The notes under the pieces were generated by a model. It had not been told where the DNA came from and made no database searches. It was given only the letters and a program-made list of their open reading frames with translations. 64,000 bases of DNA from Granulicella pectinivorans. GTDB taxonomy: Bacteria > Acidobacteriota > Terriglobia > Terriglobales > Acidobacteriaceae. A program made the position numbers and the translations under genes. This document shows, in pieces, positions 44,201 through 51,566 of this stretch; the stretch's first letter is position 1, and each line of letters begins with the position of its first letter. Where the stretch lies: contig NZ_FOZL01000001.1 in assembly GCF_900114625.1 (NCBI RefSeq), positions 248,001 to 312,000 on the forward strand, given 5' to 3'.

Positions 44201-44648
44201 CTTGCCCGACAGCCTCTACCTCAACAACCTCTTGCGTTCCCGCCGCGAGGCGGAAGTCGAGGGTACTGGTCTGGTTGACCTGCAGGAGGAACGGCTTGAG
44301 CTTCTGTGGACTGAATCCCTGATAGGACGCCTGCAGGGTGTAGGTGCCGGGATTGATGTTCACGAAGAGGTAGTCGCCGTTCGGGTTCGTCACCGTCGTT
44401 GCGGCGACGGCCGTCTCGACGTTGACGAGTTTCAAGGTCGCGCCGACGATGACGGCATTGTCCTTGTCGTGTACGTTGCCACGGACGGAGGCCTGGGTGG
44501 TCTGTGCCTGCAACGGAGTTGCCGATACGAGGCAGAGGATCGTGAGGGCCGCTAAGAGTCCGGCACAAATCCGGCGAACAGGATTTTGCGTGTGACGAAC
44601 GAGAAGATCGAGAGGGTGGAACTCTTTAGAGCGAGACTGCATCGTCAT
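41214..44648 (-). CDS. Oar-type TonB-dependent receptor 4 (fucose locus)
   Basis: Outer-membrane receptor of 1144 aa. A long hydrophilic N-region precedes the signal core (GLLAALTILCLVSATPLQAQ); then the carboxypeptidase-regulatory-like domain (ASVRGNVHDKDNAVIVGATL), a plug containing IPLNSRNFTSLLTTAPGV, and a barrel ending SGKLMF. The ATG at 44648 has a GGGAGA site. Its promoter (TTGACA-N17-TATATT) and upstream motif match those of the divergent fucose catabolic operon, so its ligand is probably a fucosylated oligosaccharide. It is followed by a hairpin and the TPR gene. Confidence 0.9.
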   Translation of the reverse strand: MTMQSRSKEFHPLDLLVRHTQNPVRRICAGLLAALTILCLVSATPLQAQTTQASVRGNVHDKDNAVIVGATLKLVNVETAVAATTVTNPNGDYLFVNINPGTYTLQASYQGFSPQKLKPFLLQVNQTSTLDFRLAAGTQEVVEVEAVGQGIQASSSELGLTLTSKQIEDIPLNSRNFTSLLTTAPGVSPVVVSGSQSASYTTSIGPVIIPSVNGQGNRSDIFVVDGILDIETFGNAYAVQPMIDAIQDQKLQSHNDSAEFGGSTGGTINVATKSGTNVFHGSAWEYNKSPSLQAVPYFSTSVPQQKQNQFGASFGGPVIIPHLYHGKDKTFFFAAYEGFRLNSPSTSYYFVPTPAQLAGDFTAAGLPKIYDPASTVCTPSGTCSRTQFSYQGILNKIAPGRLNQGDIAYAKYALPAYTSTPLPIGNAFQNSPSTQSLNSFDARIDETIGAKDSAYFRFMNIRGNQTGGPSLLPNSTITSGYSFVGSYAHVFGANRVLHVQAGRTYENRNSIQRFVGVPSNLSSLVGFQSGLDSGYVTVGNLVPGISADGYFGAQGESGTPQTTANSWSGKGDFTQVVGKHTIKTGVEFNGIGEAQDIQYANIQMRAQETNSLLGDTSGDAAASFVLGVPGAFTKRNVVESLSFGGVFSYYLQDQFQITPALTLNAGLRYDLAFIPKFGRPQDGNQSVGNYDFNNGTYIVYKVPGSCASLGTAPCIPTPDGSLPAHVVASTDGRVFQNQYNNLQPRLGAAYRIGPQTVVRGGIGLAFDNYAALVQNVRGVSGNWPSVAQIAQTGINNPTAANPFPGYTTQNLPALTALPSATPFNQFNWFVDPNTKDAYSLQYNLGVQRQLDKTTVVSASYVGSINRRLSVGGYYNVATTPGPGDPTARRPYSYIQPTYYTRSNGSGNYNSLQVQLTRSLFRGLAATVAYTWSKSIDEGCSGFFGTEGCNIQQIYNIRAERSVSAFNVPQNFVATYNYQLPIGRGKAVNINSRALDLLVGGWETSGFVRLHSGTPYTVNINTDIANIGNTGYERPNITGPTNAVNQSHKNWLNPNAFAIPAQYTYGTEGRNSLRTQFYNSFDMSILKEVPIYDRFHARFNIDAFNVFNHPIFGQPDSTLGDAQFGQIGATASGSRSIQLSGKLMF

Positions 44649-44878
44649 GGGTAGGTCTCCCGAGAATTTGAACGGCAGGCTTTCAATGCGTTTGCCGTTG
44701 TGATGGTGCTTCGTGGAATCGCTTGCTGTTCAGTGGCCTGAGTCTCTTGTCCTGCGTTCTGGAAATCGTTTACCCGAATTCATCCGTACGATCCACTTGT
44801 TGTTTCCAATTCAGACCGATTGGGCTCAGAGCGGGCGATCTCCGTGCACGAGGAAGTCGAGAATGTTCAGCGCGGAAA

Positions 44879-44936
44879 AATATAGGGAGTCCGCTCAGAC
44901 GTGTCAATAAAATTCTTTACTTTAGCGGTTTCGTAA
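44879..44936 (-). promoter_or_regulatory. Promoter of TonB receptor 4 with motif F1
   Basis: Minus strand: TTACGAAACCGCTAAAG (44920-44936), 12 nt, -35 TTGACA (44902-44907), 17-nt spacer, -10 TATATT (44879-44884). Both boxes are at or near consensus. Confidence 0.75.
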
Positions 44937-45127
44937 GCGAATGCGTTCTTTTTAGCCCCCTCGATTACGGAAAACGCCGGGAGCTTCATTGGCGTTGCGG
45001 TGCAACTTTGGCGAGCTTTCGGAGGAGCGAGGGGAGGTTTGGACGACGCGCCAAGATGGAAGGATCGCCGTCTTGCGTCTTCACGCTTCTCGCAGTTGTC
45101 CGGATAGAGTGCGATAGCGCTGAAAAG

Positions 45128-45178
45128 TTTACGAAAGCGCTAAAGTTCTTGACATTGGAACGAAGAGCCGCCTATATT
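45128..45178 (+). promoter_or_regulatory. Promoter of the fucose catabolic operon with motif F2
   Basis: Plus strand: TTTACGAAAGCGCTAAAG (45128-45145), 3 nt, -35 TTGACA (45149-45154), 18-nt spacer, -10 TATATT (45173-45178). The motif has the same orientation relative to the promoter as F1. Confidence 0.75.
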
Positions 45179-45228
45179 TCGGGTCGGGCACAGCACAAGT
45201 TGATGGCCTACATGCTGGAGGAGGCACA

Positions 45229-45906
45229 TTGTCAGAGCAGAGTTTGGCAAGCACAATCGAGAGCGAGCGCTTCGCCTTGATCCGGTCGACACTCTATACA
45301 CCCGTGATTGGGGATATTCTCGATACCCTTGGATATTTTCATCAGTTTCTGCCTCAGGCTATCCAGCCGATGCAGCAGGAGATGCGTCTGGTTGGCAGAG
45401 CTCTGCCCGTCCAAATTGCGGATGCCTGGGGGAAGCAGCTCGCACCCTTCGGAAAGATGACCGAGGTGTTGGATTCGATCAACCCGTTCGATATCTACAT
45501 CGCCACGGGCGGCTCTATGAACTGCGCGGCCTGGGGCGAGATTATGACTGCGACCGCAAAGGTGAGGAAAGGGGCCGGTGCAATTCTGGACGGGTTTCAT
45601 CGTGATACTCCACGAGTCCTGGAGCAATGTTGGCCTGTGTTCAGCCGTGGACGCTACGCGCAGGATGCCGGAGTTCGATCCAAGGTTGTCGACTTCGGTT
45701 GCCGCATCGAGATTGGCGGGGTTGCGATCGATCCAGGAGATCTCATCGTTGCGGACCTCGATGGTGTAGTTGTCGTTCCACGATGCGTGGAAGAGCAGGT
45801 GATCGAGCTGGCATTGGCGAAGGCCAAGGGGGAGAAGGTCGTGCGGAAGGCGATCGAGGCCGGCATGTCGAGTACGGAAGCTTTCCACACGTTTGGGATT
45901 TTGTAA
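45229..45906 (+). CDS. RraA-family aldolase/decarboxylase-like protein
   Basis: Protein of 225 aa in the RraA / HMG-aldolase family. The family core is clear: CAAWGEIMTATAKVRKGAGA, then DGFHRD (metal and substrate residues) and a C-terminal DLIVADLDGVVVVP. Relatives cleave 4-hydroxy-4-methyl-2-oxoglutarate or decarboxylate oxaloacetate, others regulate RNase E; here operon position favours a catabolic role, perhaps cleaving 2-keto-3-deoxy-L-fuconate or its oxidised form. The start is a TTG at 45229 with an excellent GGAGGAGG site 5 nt upstream. First gene of the operon. Confidence 0.83.
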   Translation: MSEQSLASTIESERFALIRSTLYTPVIGDILDTLGYFHQFLPQAIQPMQQEMRLVGRALPVQIADAWGKQLAPFGKMTEVLDSINPFDIYIATGGSMNCAAWGEIMTATAKVRKGAGAILDGFHRDTPRVLEQCWPVFSRGRYAQDAGVRSKVVDFGCRIEIGGVAIDPGDLIVADLDGVVVVPRCVEEQVIELALAKAKGEKVVRKAIEAGMSSTEAFHTFGIL

Positions 45907-45924
45907 ACGAGAGTGAGTGATTTC

Positions 45925-46254
45925 ATGACGAAGCGGTGCTTCCAAGTGCAGGCGGAAGACAATGTTGCCACATTGCTGGAAGACGCGGAAGCGGAAAGCG
46001 TTGCGCTGCTGGGCTTGAGCGCAAAAGCGACTGTCGTGCTGCTTGAGCCGGTAGTTCTGGGGCACAAGGTCTGCACACGTGCGATTGCTGCGGGAGAGCT
46101 CGTCATCAAGTATGGCGTTCCGATTGGAGTGGCGACACGGTCCATCCCGGTAGGAGCGTGGATCCACCTTCACAATTGCGCCAGCCGAGTGGACGAACGT
46201 TCCAACCGGCTGGAGATCCCGCACGACGCAGGAAGGGACATCGGCCATGACTGA
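45925..46254 (+). CDS. UxaA-type dehydratase, small SAF-domain subunit
   Basis: Protein of 109 aa forming the N-terminal SAF domain of altronate/galactarate-type dehydratases as a separate polypeptide. GHKVCTRAIAAGELVIKYGVPIG and GAWIHLHN are the characteristic segments. In UxaA these residues cooperate with the large domain to dehydrate a sugar acid to a 2-keto-3-deoxy acid. Its end overlaps the large-subunit gene by 8 nt. The ATG at 45925 and an in-frame GTG at 45913 are both possible starts. Confidence 0.85.
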   Translation: MTKRCFQVQAEDNVATLLEDAEAESVALLGLSAKATVVLLEPVVLGHKVCTRAIAAGELVIKYGVPIGVATRSIPVGAWIHLHNCASRVDERSNRLEIPHDAGRDIGHD

Positions 46255-47452
46255 ACGAAGCTGGGACGGTTATCTCCGCGAGGATGGACGCAAGGGAATA
46301 CGAAACCTGATTCTTGTGCTGTATACGGTGGAATGTGCGAGCTTTGTGGCGCATGCCGTTGCGAACGGTGAGCCGGATGTTCACGTGGTTGGGTTCGCGG
46401 GATGCTACGACAACGCGTACGCAATTCGGTTGATGGAGGCGCTTGCGACACATCCCAATGTGGGAGCTTGCCTTGTCATCGGGCTGGGGTGTGAGTACAC
46501 GCAGCCTGCTCGCTTGGCGGAGGTAGCCCGAGGATCGGGAAGGCCGAGCGCGTCGTTTTTCATCCAGGATCATGGCGGGACGCGCAGCGGTGTTGCTAAA
46601 GGCAAGGAAGAGTTGGCATCTCTGCGGAAGAAGCTTGCCGAGAAGACGGTGCATGTCTCGATGACTTGGCGGGATCTGGTGATCGGGGCGGAGTGCGGCG
46701 GCTCGGATGGAACCTCAGGGCTGGCGGGCAATCCTGTGGTTGGCCGCTTCTACGATCGTTTGATTGACTGTGGGGGAAGCGCTGTCTTCGAGGAGACGGT
46801 AGAGATGATCGGACTGCGCGACGTGCTGGTATCGCGGGCCGCGAATGAAGAGGCAGCTTTGCGTTTGAACCGGTCGTATGACAAGGCAGAGCGGTACTGC
46901 AAGTCGGTGCGTCAGTACTCGATCTCGCCAGGAAACTTCGCCGGTGGTCTCACGACGATTGAAGAGAAGAGCATGGGAGCGTTTGCAAAATCGGGGAGTC
47001 AGCCGATTGAAGGTGTGGTTGGAGTATCGGAGCGTTTGCCGCATGCGGGACTGTGGCTGCTCGATTCGGTCCCCGACGATCACTTCATGCAGTTCGGCTA
47101 TACCAACCCAAACGATACCGAGGGAATTATGGATCTGATTTCAACTGGTGCGCACATGGTGATGTTTGTCACCGGACGAGGCAGCGTGATTGGCAGCCCG
47201 ATCTCACCGTTGATCAAAGTGACCGGGAACACACGCACGTATGAGCGGATGCAGGACGATATGGACTTCAATGCAGGCAAGGTGTTGAGCGGTGAGAGCA
47301 CGCTCGACGAAGCGGCGGAGGAGTTGATGAAACTCGTGGGGGATATTGCCTCGGGGACACTGAGCAAGCCGGAGGCGCTGGGCCACCGTGAATATTTCGT
47401 GATGTACAAGCACCAGGATGCGCCGCAACTGGAGATAGGCTGCCGTGCATAA
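46247..47452 (+). CDS. UxaA-family sugar-acid dehydratase, large subunit
   Basis: Protein of 401 aa matching the C-terminal catalytic domain of altronate dehydratase (UxaA) and relatives. Landmarks: GYLREDGRKGIRN at the start, GFAGCYDNAYAIRLMEAL, GLGCEYTQPARL, GAECGGSDGTSGLAGNPVVG and VTGRGSVIGSPISPLIKVTGN; the conserved cysteines fit an iron or Fe-S dependent dehydratase. With the preceding SAF subunit it should form the complete enzyme. In this fucose operon the expected substrate is L-fuconate, giving 2-keto-3-deoxy-L-fuconate, although the family is better known for altronate, galactarate and sulfolactate. Overlaps both neighbours by 8 nt. Confidence 0.87.
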   Translation: MTERSWDGYLREDGRKGIRNLILVLYTVECASFVAHAVANGEPDVHVVGFAGCYDNAYAIRLMEALATHPNVGACLVIGLGCEYTQPARLAEVARGSGRPSASFFIQDHGGTRSGVAKGKEELASLRKKLAEKTVHVSMTWRDLVIGAECGGSDGTSGLAGNPVVGRFYDRLIDCGGSAVFEETVEMIGLRDVLVSRAANEEAALRLNRSYDKAERYCKSVRQYSISPGNFAGGLTTIEEKSMGAFAKSGSQPIEGVVGVSERLPHAGLWLLDSVPDDHFMQFGYTNPNDTEGIMDLISTGAHMVMFVTGRGSVIGSPISPLIKVTGNTRTYERMQDDMDFNAGKVLSGESTLDEAAEELMKLVGDIASGTLSKPEALGHREYFVMYKHQDAPQLEIGCRA

Positions 47453-48263
47453 GCCGAGGCTGGAATCAGACAAAAAGGGGAAGCTCCCGAAGACGTCACT
47501 GTTCGATTTGGAAGGACATGTTGCGGTGGTGATTGGGGGAACGACAGGAATCGGTCGTGCAATGGCGCTTGGGCTGGCTGATGCCGGTGCGGCGGTGGTC
47601 GCCTCGTCCCGGAGGGCAGAGCAGGTCGATGAGGTTGCGACCGAACTCGAAGCCAGGGGGGGCATAGCGCTGCGCATCACCTCCGATGTGTGCGATCGCA
47701 ACTCACTGCAGACGTTGTGCGACCAGACCTTGCATGCATGGGGCAAGGTAGATATTTTGATCAACTGCGCTGGCATGACGCGCCGCGCACCCACGCTCGA
47801 CTTCCCCGAGGACATGTGGGACAGCATTGTGGAAACAAATCTCAAGGGGACTCTTCGCGGTTGCCAGATCTTTGGAAAAGGCATGTTGGAACGTGGCTAT
47901 GGAAGAATTATCAACATTGGCTCCATGACCACATTTCGCGGATTCTATGAGGTGGCGGCGTATGGTGCCAGCAAAGCTGCTGTAGGGTCGCTGACGAAGT
48001 CACTGGCGGTCGAGTGGTCGCGCCATGGAGTAACAGTCAATGCCATTGCTCCCGGAGTATTTCGCACTGGAATCAATGCCCATCTGCTGGACAATACGGA
48101 GCGGGGCCGCGAGTTTTTGACACGAACTCCTATGGGCAGATTTGGCGACGTCCAGGAACTCGTGAGTTCCGCAGTGTTTCTTGCGTCGCCTTCTGCATCG
48201 TTCATCACGGGTGAGATCCTCTCGGTTGACGGTGGGTTTCTGGCAAGTGGCGTGAATCATTGA
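47445..48263 (+). CDS. SDR-family oxidoreductase
   Basis: Short-chain dehydrogenase of 272 aa. The nucleotide motif is GGTTGIGRA, NCAG follows at mid-protein (INCAGMTRRAP), and the catalytic set is Ser in NIGSM plus YGASK. The C-terminus has the classic ITGEILSVDGGF. Starting at a GTG that overlaps the dehydratase by 8 nt, it is translationally coupled. In the known oxidative fucose pathway an SDR oxidises 2-keto-3-deoxy-L-fuconate at C4, which is the likely role; a gluconate-5-dehydrogenase-like reaction is an alternative. Confidence 0.88.
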   Translation: MHKPRLESDKKGKLPKTSLFDLEGHVAVVIGGTTGIGRAMALGLADAGAAVVASSRRAEQVDEVATELEARGGIALRITSDVCDRNSLQTLCDQTLHAWGKVDILINCAGMTRRAPTLDFPEDMWDSIVETNLKGTLRGCQIFGKGMLERGYGRIINIGSMTTFRGFYEVAAYGASKAAVGSLTKSLAVEWSRHGVTVNAIAPGVFRTGINAHLLDNTERGREFLTRTPMGRFGDVQELVSSAVFLASPSASFITGEILSVDGGFLASGVNH

Positions 48264-48371
48264 GCGAGGGAGGGTCGCGTCGTTAACAGCAAGACTCGCC
48301 TCCTGAAGAAAGCTTCGTTTGAAACAGAAGTGTTTGCTGGCGTTTTGTAAATCGGATCAGGAGCTTCGTTG

Positions 48372-49736
48372 ATGGTTTCAGAAACACGGCATGGCGGTGT
48401 GAAGCAGACGCATGGTAGCTCTATGTTCGGGAAAGGCAGTCTTGTGCCGGCTGTAATGGTGACTGCACTTTTCTTCTTATGGGGTATTCCGAATAACCTG
48501 AACGATATTTTGATCCGTCAGTTCATGAAGTCTTTTGCCATCACGCGTCTTCAGGCAGGGCTTGTACAGTCTGCGTTCTATATGGGGTATGTGCTTCTGG
48601 CGTTGCCATCTGCCCTTTACATGCGAAAGGCCGGATATAAAGCTGGCTTCATTCTTGGGCTTCTGCTCTTCGGCCTCGGGTCGGTGCTGTTCTGGCCCGC
48701 TGCGTTGGTGGGTCGCTATTCATTTTTTCTTCTGGCGCTGTTCGTGATGGCCAGTGGGCTTGCCTTCCTCGAGACGGCCTCGAACACGTTTATCGCACTT
48801 GCGGGGCCAGCGGAGAACTCCGAGCGCAGGCTGAATTTTTCGCAGGCATTCAATCCGCTGGGATCGATCGTTGGCGCTCTTATCGGGACGATGGCAATTT
48901 TATCCGGCGTGGAGCTGAGTGCCGCAAAGATCGCGGCCTTGAAGCAAGAGCACACCTATCAAGCCTATCTGCGGTTCGAAACACTGCGGGTGGTGCAGCC
49001 CTACGTATGGATGGGCATGGTTGCCTTTGTGTTTGCTTTCCTGATCTGGCGCACCACGTTCCCCCTGTTGAAGGACGATGTTGTCGATGTTGTCCCGGTG
49101 CAATCGAATTCCGGAAGCGCGAGCAGACTGGTGCGGCAACCGCGACTACTGTTCAGCATTGTTGCCCAGTTCTTCTATGTAGGGGCGCAGGTTGGAACGT
49201 GGAGCTACTTTATTCAGTATGTCCAGGAGTACACCGGCCAGCCCGAGAAGGTGGCTGCATACTTTCTCACCGGCACTCTGGTCATGTTCGGGATTGGCCG
49301 CTTTGCTTCGGCTTACCTGATGAAGTTCTATACGCCTGCGAGGCTGATGGGAGCCTATGCCGTGATCAATGTCGTGCTGGTGGCGATTGCGGTGCTGCAT
49401 CCTGGCTGGGTCGGTGTGTGGATGATTTTCTTGACCAGCTTCTTCATGTCGCTGATGTATCCGACGATCTTTGCACTTGGCCTGCAAGGACTCGGCTCGG
49501 ACAGCAAGCTTGGAGGCTCCCTGCTGGTGATGGCGATCGCAGGCGGAGCCGTGCTGACTCCTCTGATGGGGGTACTGGCGGATAGAAGTTCGAGCATTGC
49601 GCTGGCCTACACCATTCCACTGGCTGGCTACATCCTGATCGCCGGCTACTCCTACTTTGGCCAGTCTGGACACGAACGAGTTGGCCCTTCGCGGGAGCCT
49701 TCGCACGATGCGATCAACTCTCTTCTGGCACCCTAG
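48372..49736 (+). CDS. fucP: FucP-like L-fucose/H+ symporter (MFS)
   Basis: Twelve-span transporter of 454 aa of the fucose:H+ symporter family. Diagnostic segments: WGIPNNLNDILIRQFMKSF in helix 1, FLETASNTFIALAGP, LNFSQAFNPLGSIVGALIG (the FucP family signature) and FALGLQGLGSDSKLGGSLLVMAIAGGA. The ATG at 48372 has AGGAG 9 nt upstream; a TTG directly before it is in frame. The gene lies between the catabolic enzymes and a fucosidase on the same strand, which strongly supports L-fucose as substrate. Confidence 0.92.
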   Translation: MVSETRHGGVKQTHGSSMFGKGSLVPAVMVTALFFLWGIPNNLNDILIRQFMKSFAITRLQAGLVQSAFYMGYVLLALPSALYMRKAGYKAGFILGLLLFGLGSVLFWPAALVGRYSFFLLALFVMASGLAFLETASNTFIALAGPAENSERRLNFSQAFNPLGSIVGALIGTMAILSGVELSAAKIAALKQEHTYQAYLRFETLRVVQPYVWMGMVAFVFAFLIWRTTFPLLKDDVVDVVPVQSNSGSASRLVRQPRLLFSIVAQFFYVGAQVGTWSYFIQYVQEYTGQPEKVAAYFLTGTLVMFGIGRFASAYLMKFYTPARLMGAYAVINVVLVAIAVLHPGWVGVWMIFLTSFFMSLMYPTIFALGLQGLGSDSKLGGSLLVMAIAGGAVLTPLMGVLADRSSSIALAYTIPLAGYILIAGYSYFGQSGHERVGPSREPSHDAINSLLAP

Positions 49737-49831
49737 AGCAGTTCCGTTCGGGTCAGACTTGGTTTGATTCGCAATGGCTCTGGGGTAACCACAACAAACA
49801 CGCAACAGTACGCTTGAAGGAGAGCGAATCG

Positions 49832-51334
49832 ATGAAACTCAACCGTAGAGCATTTGTAGCGCTGGCTGGTGCGACCGGTGTATCGGCCTTGGGTGGAAAG
49901 TATGTCCGGGCGGAAGAGCCCATGTTCCACCCCACCCTCGACTCCCTCTCGGCCTACAAGGCACCGGAGTGGTTCCGCGATGCGAAACTCGGAATATGGA
50001 ACTGCTGGGGCCCCGAGGCGGTCCCAGAGATGGGCGATTGGTATGCGCGCAATATGTATGTCGAAGGGCATGCCCAATACGAAGATCACCTGAAGCGCTA
50101 TGGCCATCCGTCGAAGGCTGGCTACAAGGACATCGTCGCGCTATGGCATGGAGAGAACTGGGATCCCGATCGCCTGATGGGAATGTATAAGAAGGCTGGT
50201 GCCAAGTACTTCTGCGCCATCGCTCAGCATCACGACAACATCGACTGCTGGAATTCGAAGTTCCATGGATGGAACTCCTACAAGATGGGTCCCAAGAAGG
50301 ACATTATCGGCACATGGAGAGCTGTGGTGCGCAAGCATGGACTCCGCTTTGGAGTGACCGAACATCTTGCGGCGAGCTACAACTGGTACGGCATCACCAA
50401 GGGCGCCGACAAAGCGGGCCCATTCGCTGGGGTGCCCTATGACGGCGCGAATCCGGCGAACTACAGTCTCTATCACGAAGGCAATGCTGGCCGTGAGTGG
50501 AAGCAGTGGTATCGCGATGTCCCGGAATCGTTCCAGGTGGAGTGGTTCAACCGCATCAAAGATCTGGTGGATAGCTACGATCCAGACCTGCTGTATAGCG
50601 ATGGGAGCCTTCCGTTCGGGGCACATGGACGCGAATTATTGGCGCACTTCTATAACGCCAATGCGCGGCGGCTTGGCCGTCTCGAGGCTGTCTACAACTG
50701 TAAGAAGGTAGAGGACGGGGGCCAGTACAGAGACGGCATGTGCGTCCGCGATCTGGAGCGCGGAGTACAAGATGGCATCGTCGCCGACCCTTGGCAGACA
50801 GACACTTGTATCGGGGACTGGTACTACAAGCGCGAGATCGAATACAAGACGCCGACCACAATTCTCCACATGCTGGTAGATATCGTCAGCAAGAATGGCA
50901 ACTTGCTGCTCAACTTTCCACTGCGGGCGGACGGTACCTTGGATGCCAAGGAAGAGAGCATTATCGAGAGCATGGGGACATGGATGGCGGCCAACGGGGA
51001 AGCCATCTACGCAACTCGCCCCTGGAAGTTGTTTGGCGAAGGAACAAACGGCCCAACGGGTGCCATGTTTAACGAAAACAAACTCAACTATACTGCGGAC
51101 GATATCCGTTTCACGACGAAAGGGGGCGCGTTGTTCGCGTTTGCGATGGCATGGCCTTCTTCAGGCAAGCTGCAGATTCGTTCGCTTGCCTCACAAACCC
51201 CTCATGCGGTTCGCATGGTAGATGGCGGAGACCTGCTGAAGTGGAAGAAGACCCCGAACGCCCTCGTCATCGAGCTGCCAAAGACGCAGCGTGGCGATCA
51301 CGTGTTCGGAGTGCGGGTGGAGGGGGTTGTGTAG
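49832..51334 (+). CDS. Tat-exported GH29 alpha-L-fucosidase 1
   Basis: Retaining alpha-L-fucosidase of 500 aa. The N-terminus MKLNRRAFVALAGATGVSAL is a twin-arginine signal, so the enzyme acts in the periplasm or beyond. GH29 landmarks: FRDAKLGIWNCWG near the start, FCAIAQHHDNIDCWNSKF (substrate pocket histidines) and the nucleophile D257 in LLYSDGSLPFG. The C-terminal quarter is a small beta domain. The ATG at 49832 has AAGGAG 9 nt upstream. It is the last gene of the fucose plus-strand operon and is followed by a long hairpin. Confidence 0.93.
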   Translation: MKLNRRAFVALAGATGVSALGGKYVRAEEPMFHPTLDSLSAYKAPEWFRDAKLGIWNCWGPEAVPEMGDWYARNMYVEGHAQYEDHLKRYGHPSKAGYKDIVALWHGENWDPDRLMGMYKKAGAKYFCAIAQHHDNIDCWNSKFHGWNSYKMGPKKDIIGTWRAVVRKHGLRFGVTEHLAASYNWYGITKGADKAGPFAGVPYDGANPANYSLYHEGNAGREWKQWYRDVPESFQVEWFNRIKDLVDSYDPDLLYSDGSLPFGAHGRELLAHFYNANARRLGRLEAVYNCKKVEDGGQYRDGMCVRDLERGVQDGIVADPWQTDTCIGDWYYKREIEYKTPTTILHMLVDIVSKNGNLLLNFPLRADGTLDAKEESIIESMGTWMAANGEAIYATRPWKLFGEGTNGPTGAMFNENKLNYTADDIRFTTKGGALFAFAMAWPSSGKLQIRSLASQTPHAVRMVDGGDLLKWKKTPNALVIELPKTQRGDHVFGVRVEGVV

Positions 51335-51347
51335 GGCTGCGGTACCC

Positions 51348-51404
51348 AGACAACAGGGAGGATGGCGAGATCTGACAGCTCTTTCGCCAGCATCCCTGTT
51401 GTCT
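51348..51404. terminator. Long hairpin at the end of the fucose operon
   Basis: AGACAACAGGG (51348-51358) is fully complementary to 51394-51404, with an inner TGGCGA/TCGCCA pairing (51363-51368 with 51384-51389). It begins 13 nt after the fucosidase stop; no T tract. Confidence 0.62.
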
Positions 51405-51566
51405 AGGCGAACTCCTCCACTGAACCGATCTTGACAATGGTTCGTATTTTGGGAAAGCTACAAGCAAGAACATTCACTCTCTTCTTCGCTCCCGTCCATT
51501 GAGTTTATTTTTTGTTGCGGATTTCTACGATTCACGAACTTCAGCTTTGCAAGCAATGAGGGTCAG

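Larger units (their letters stand above)
44649..45228. other. Divergent control region of the fucose locus
   Basis: No gene seen in 580 nt. It contains two strong divergent promoters and two copies of an 18-base motif placed upstream of the -35 boxes (about 210 bp apart). The leaders are about 225 nt on the receptor side and about 45 nt on the catabolic side. Confidence 0.65.
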
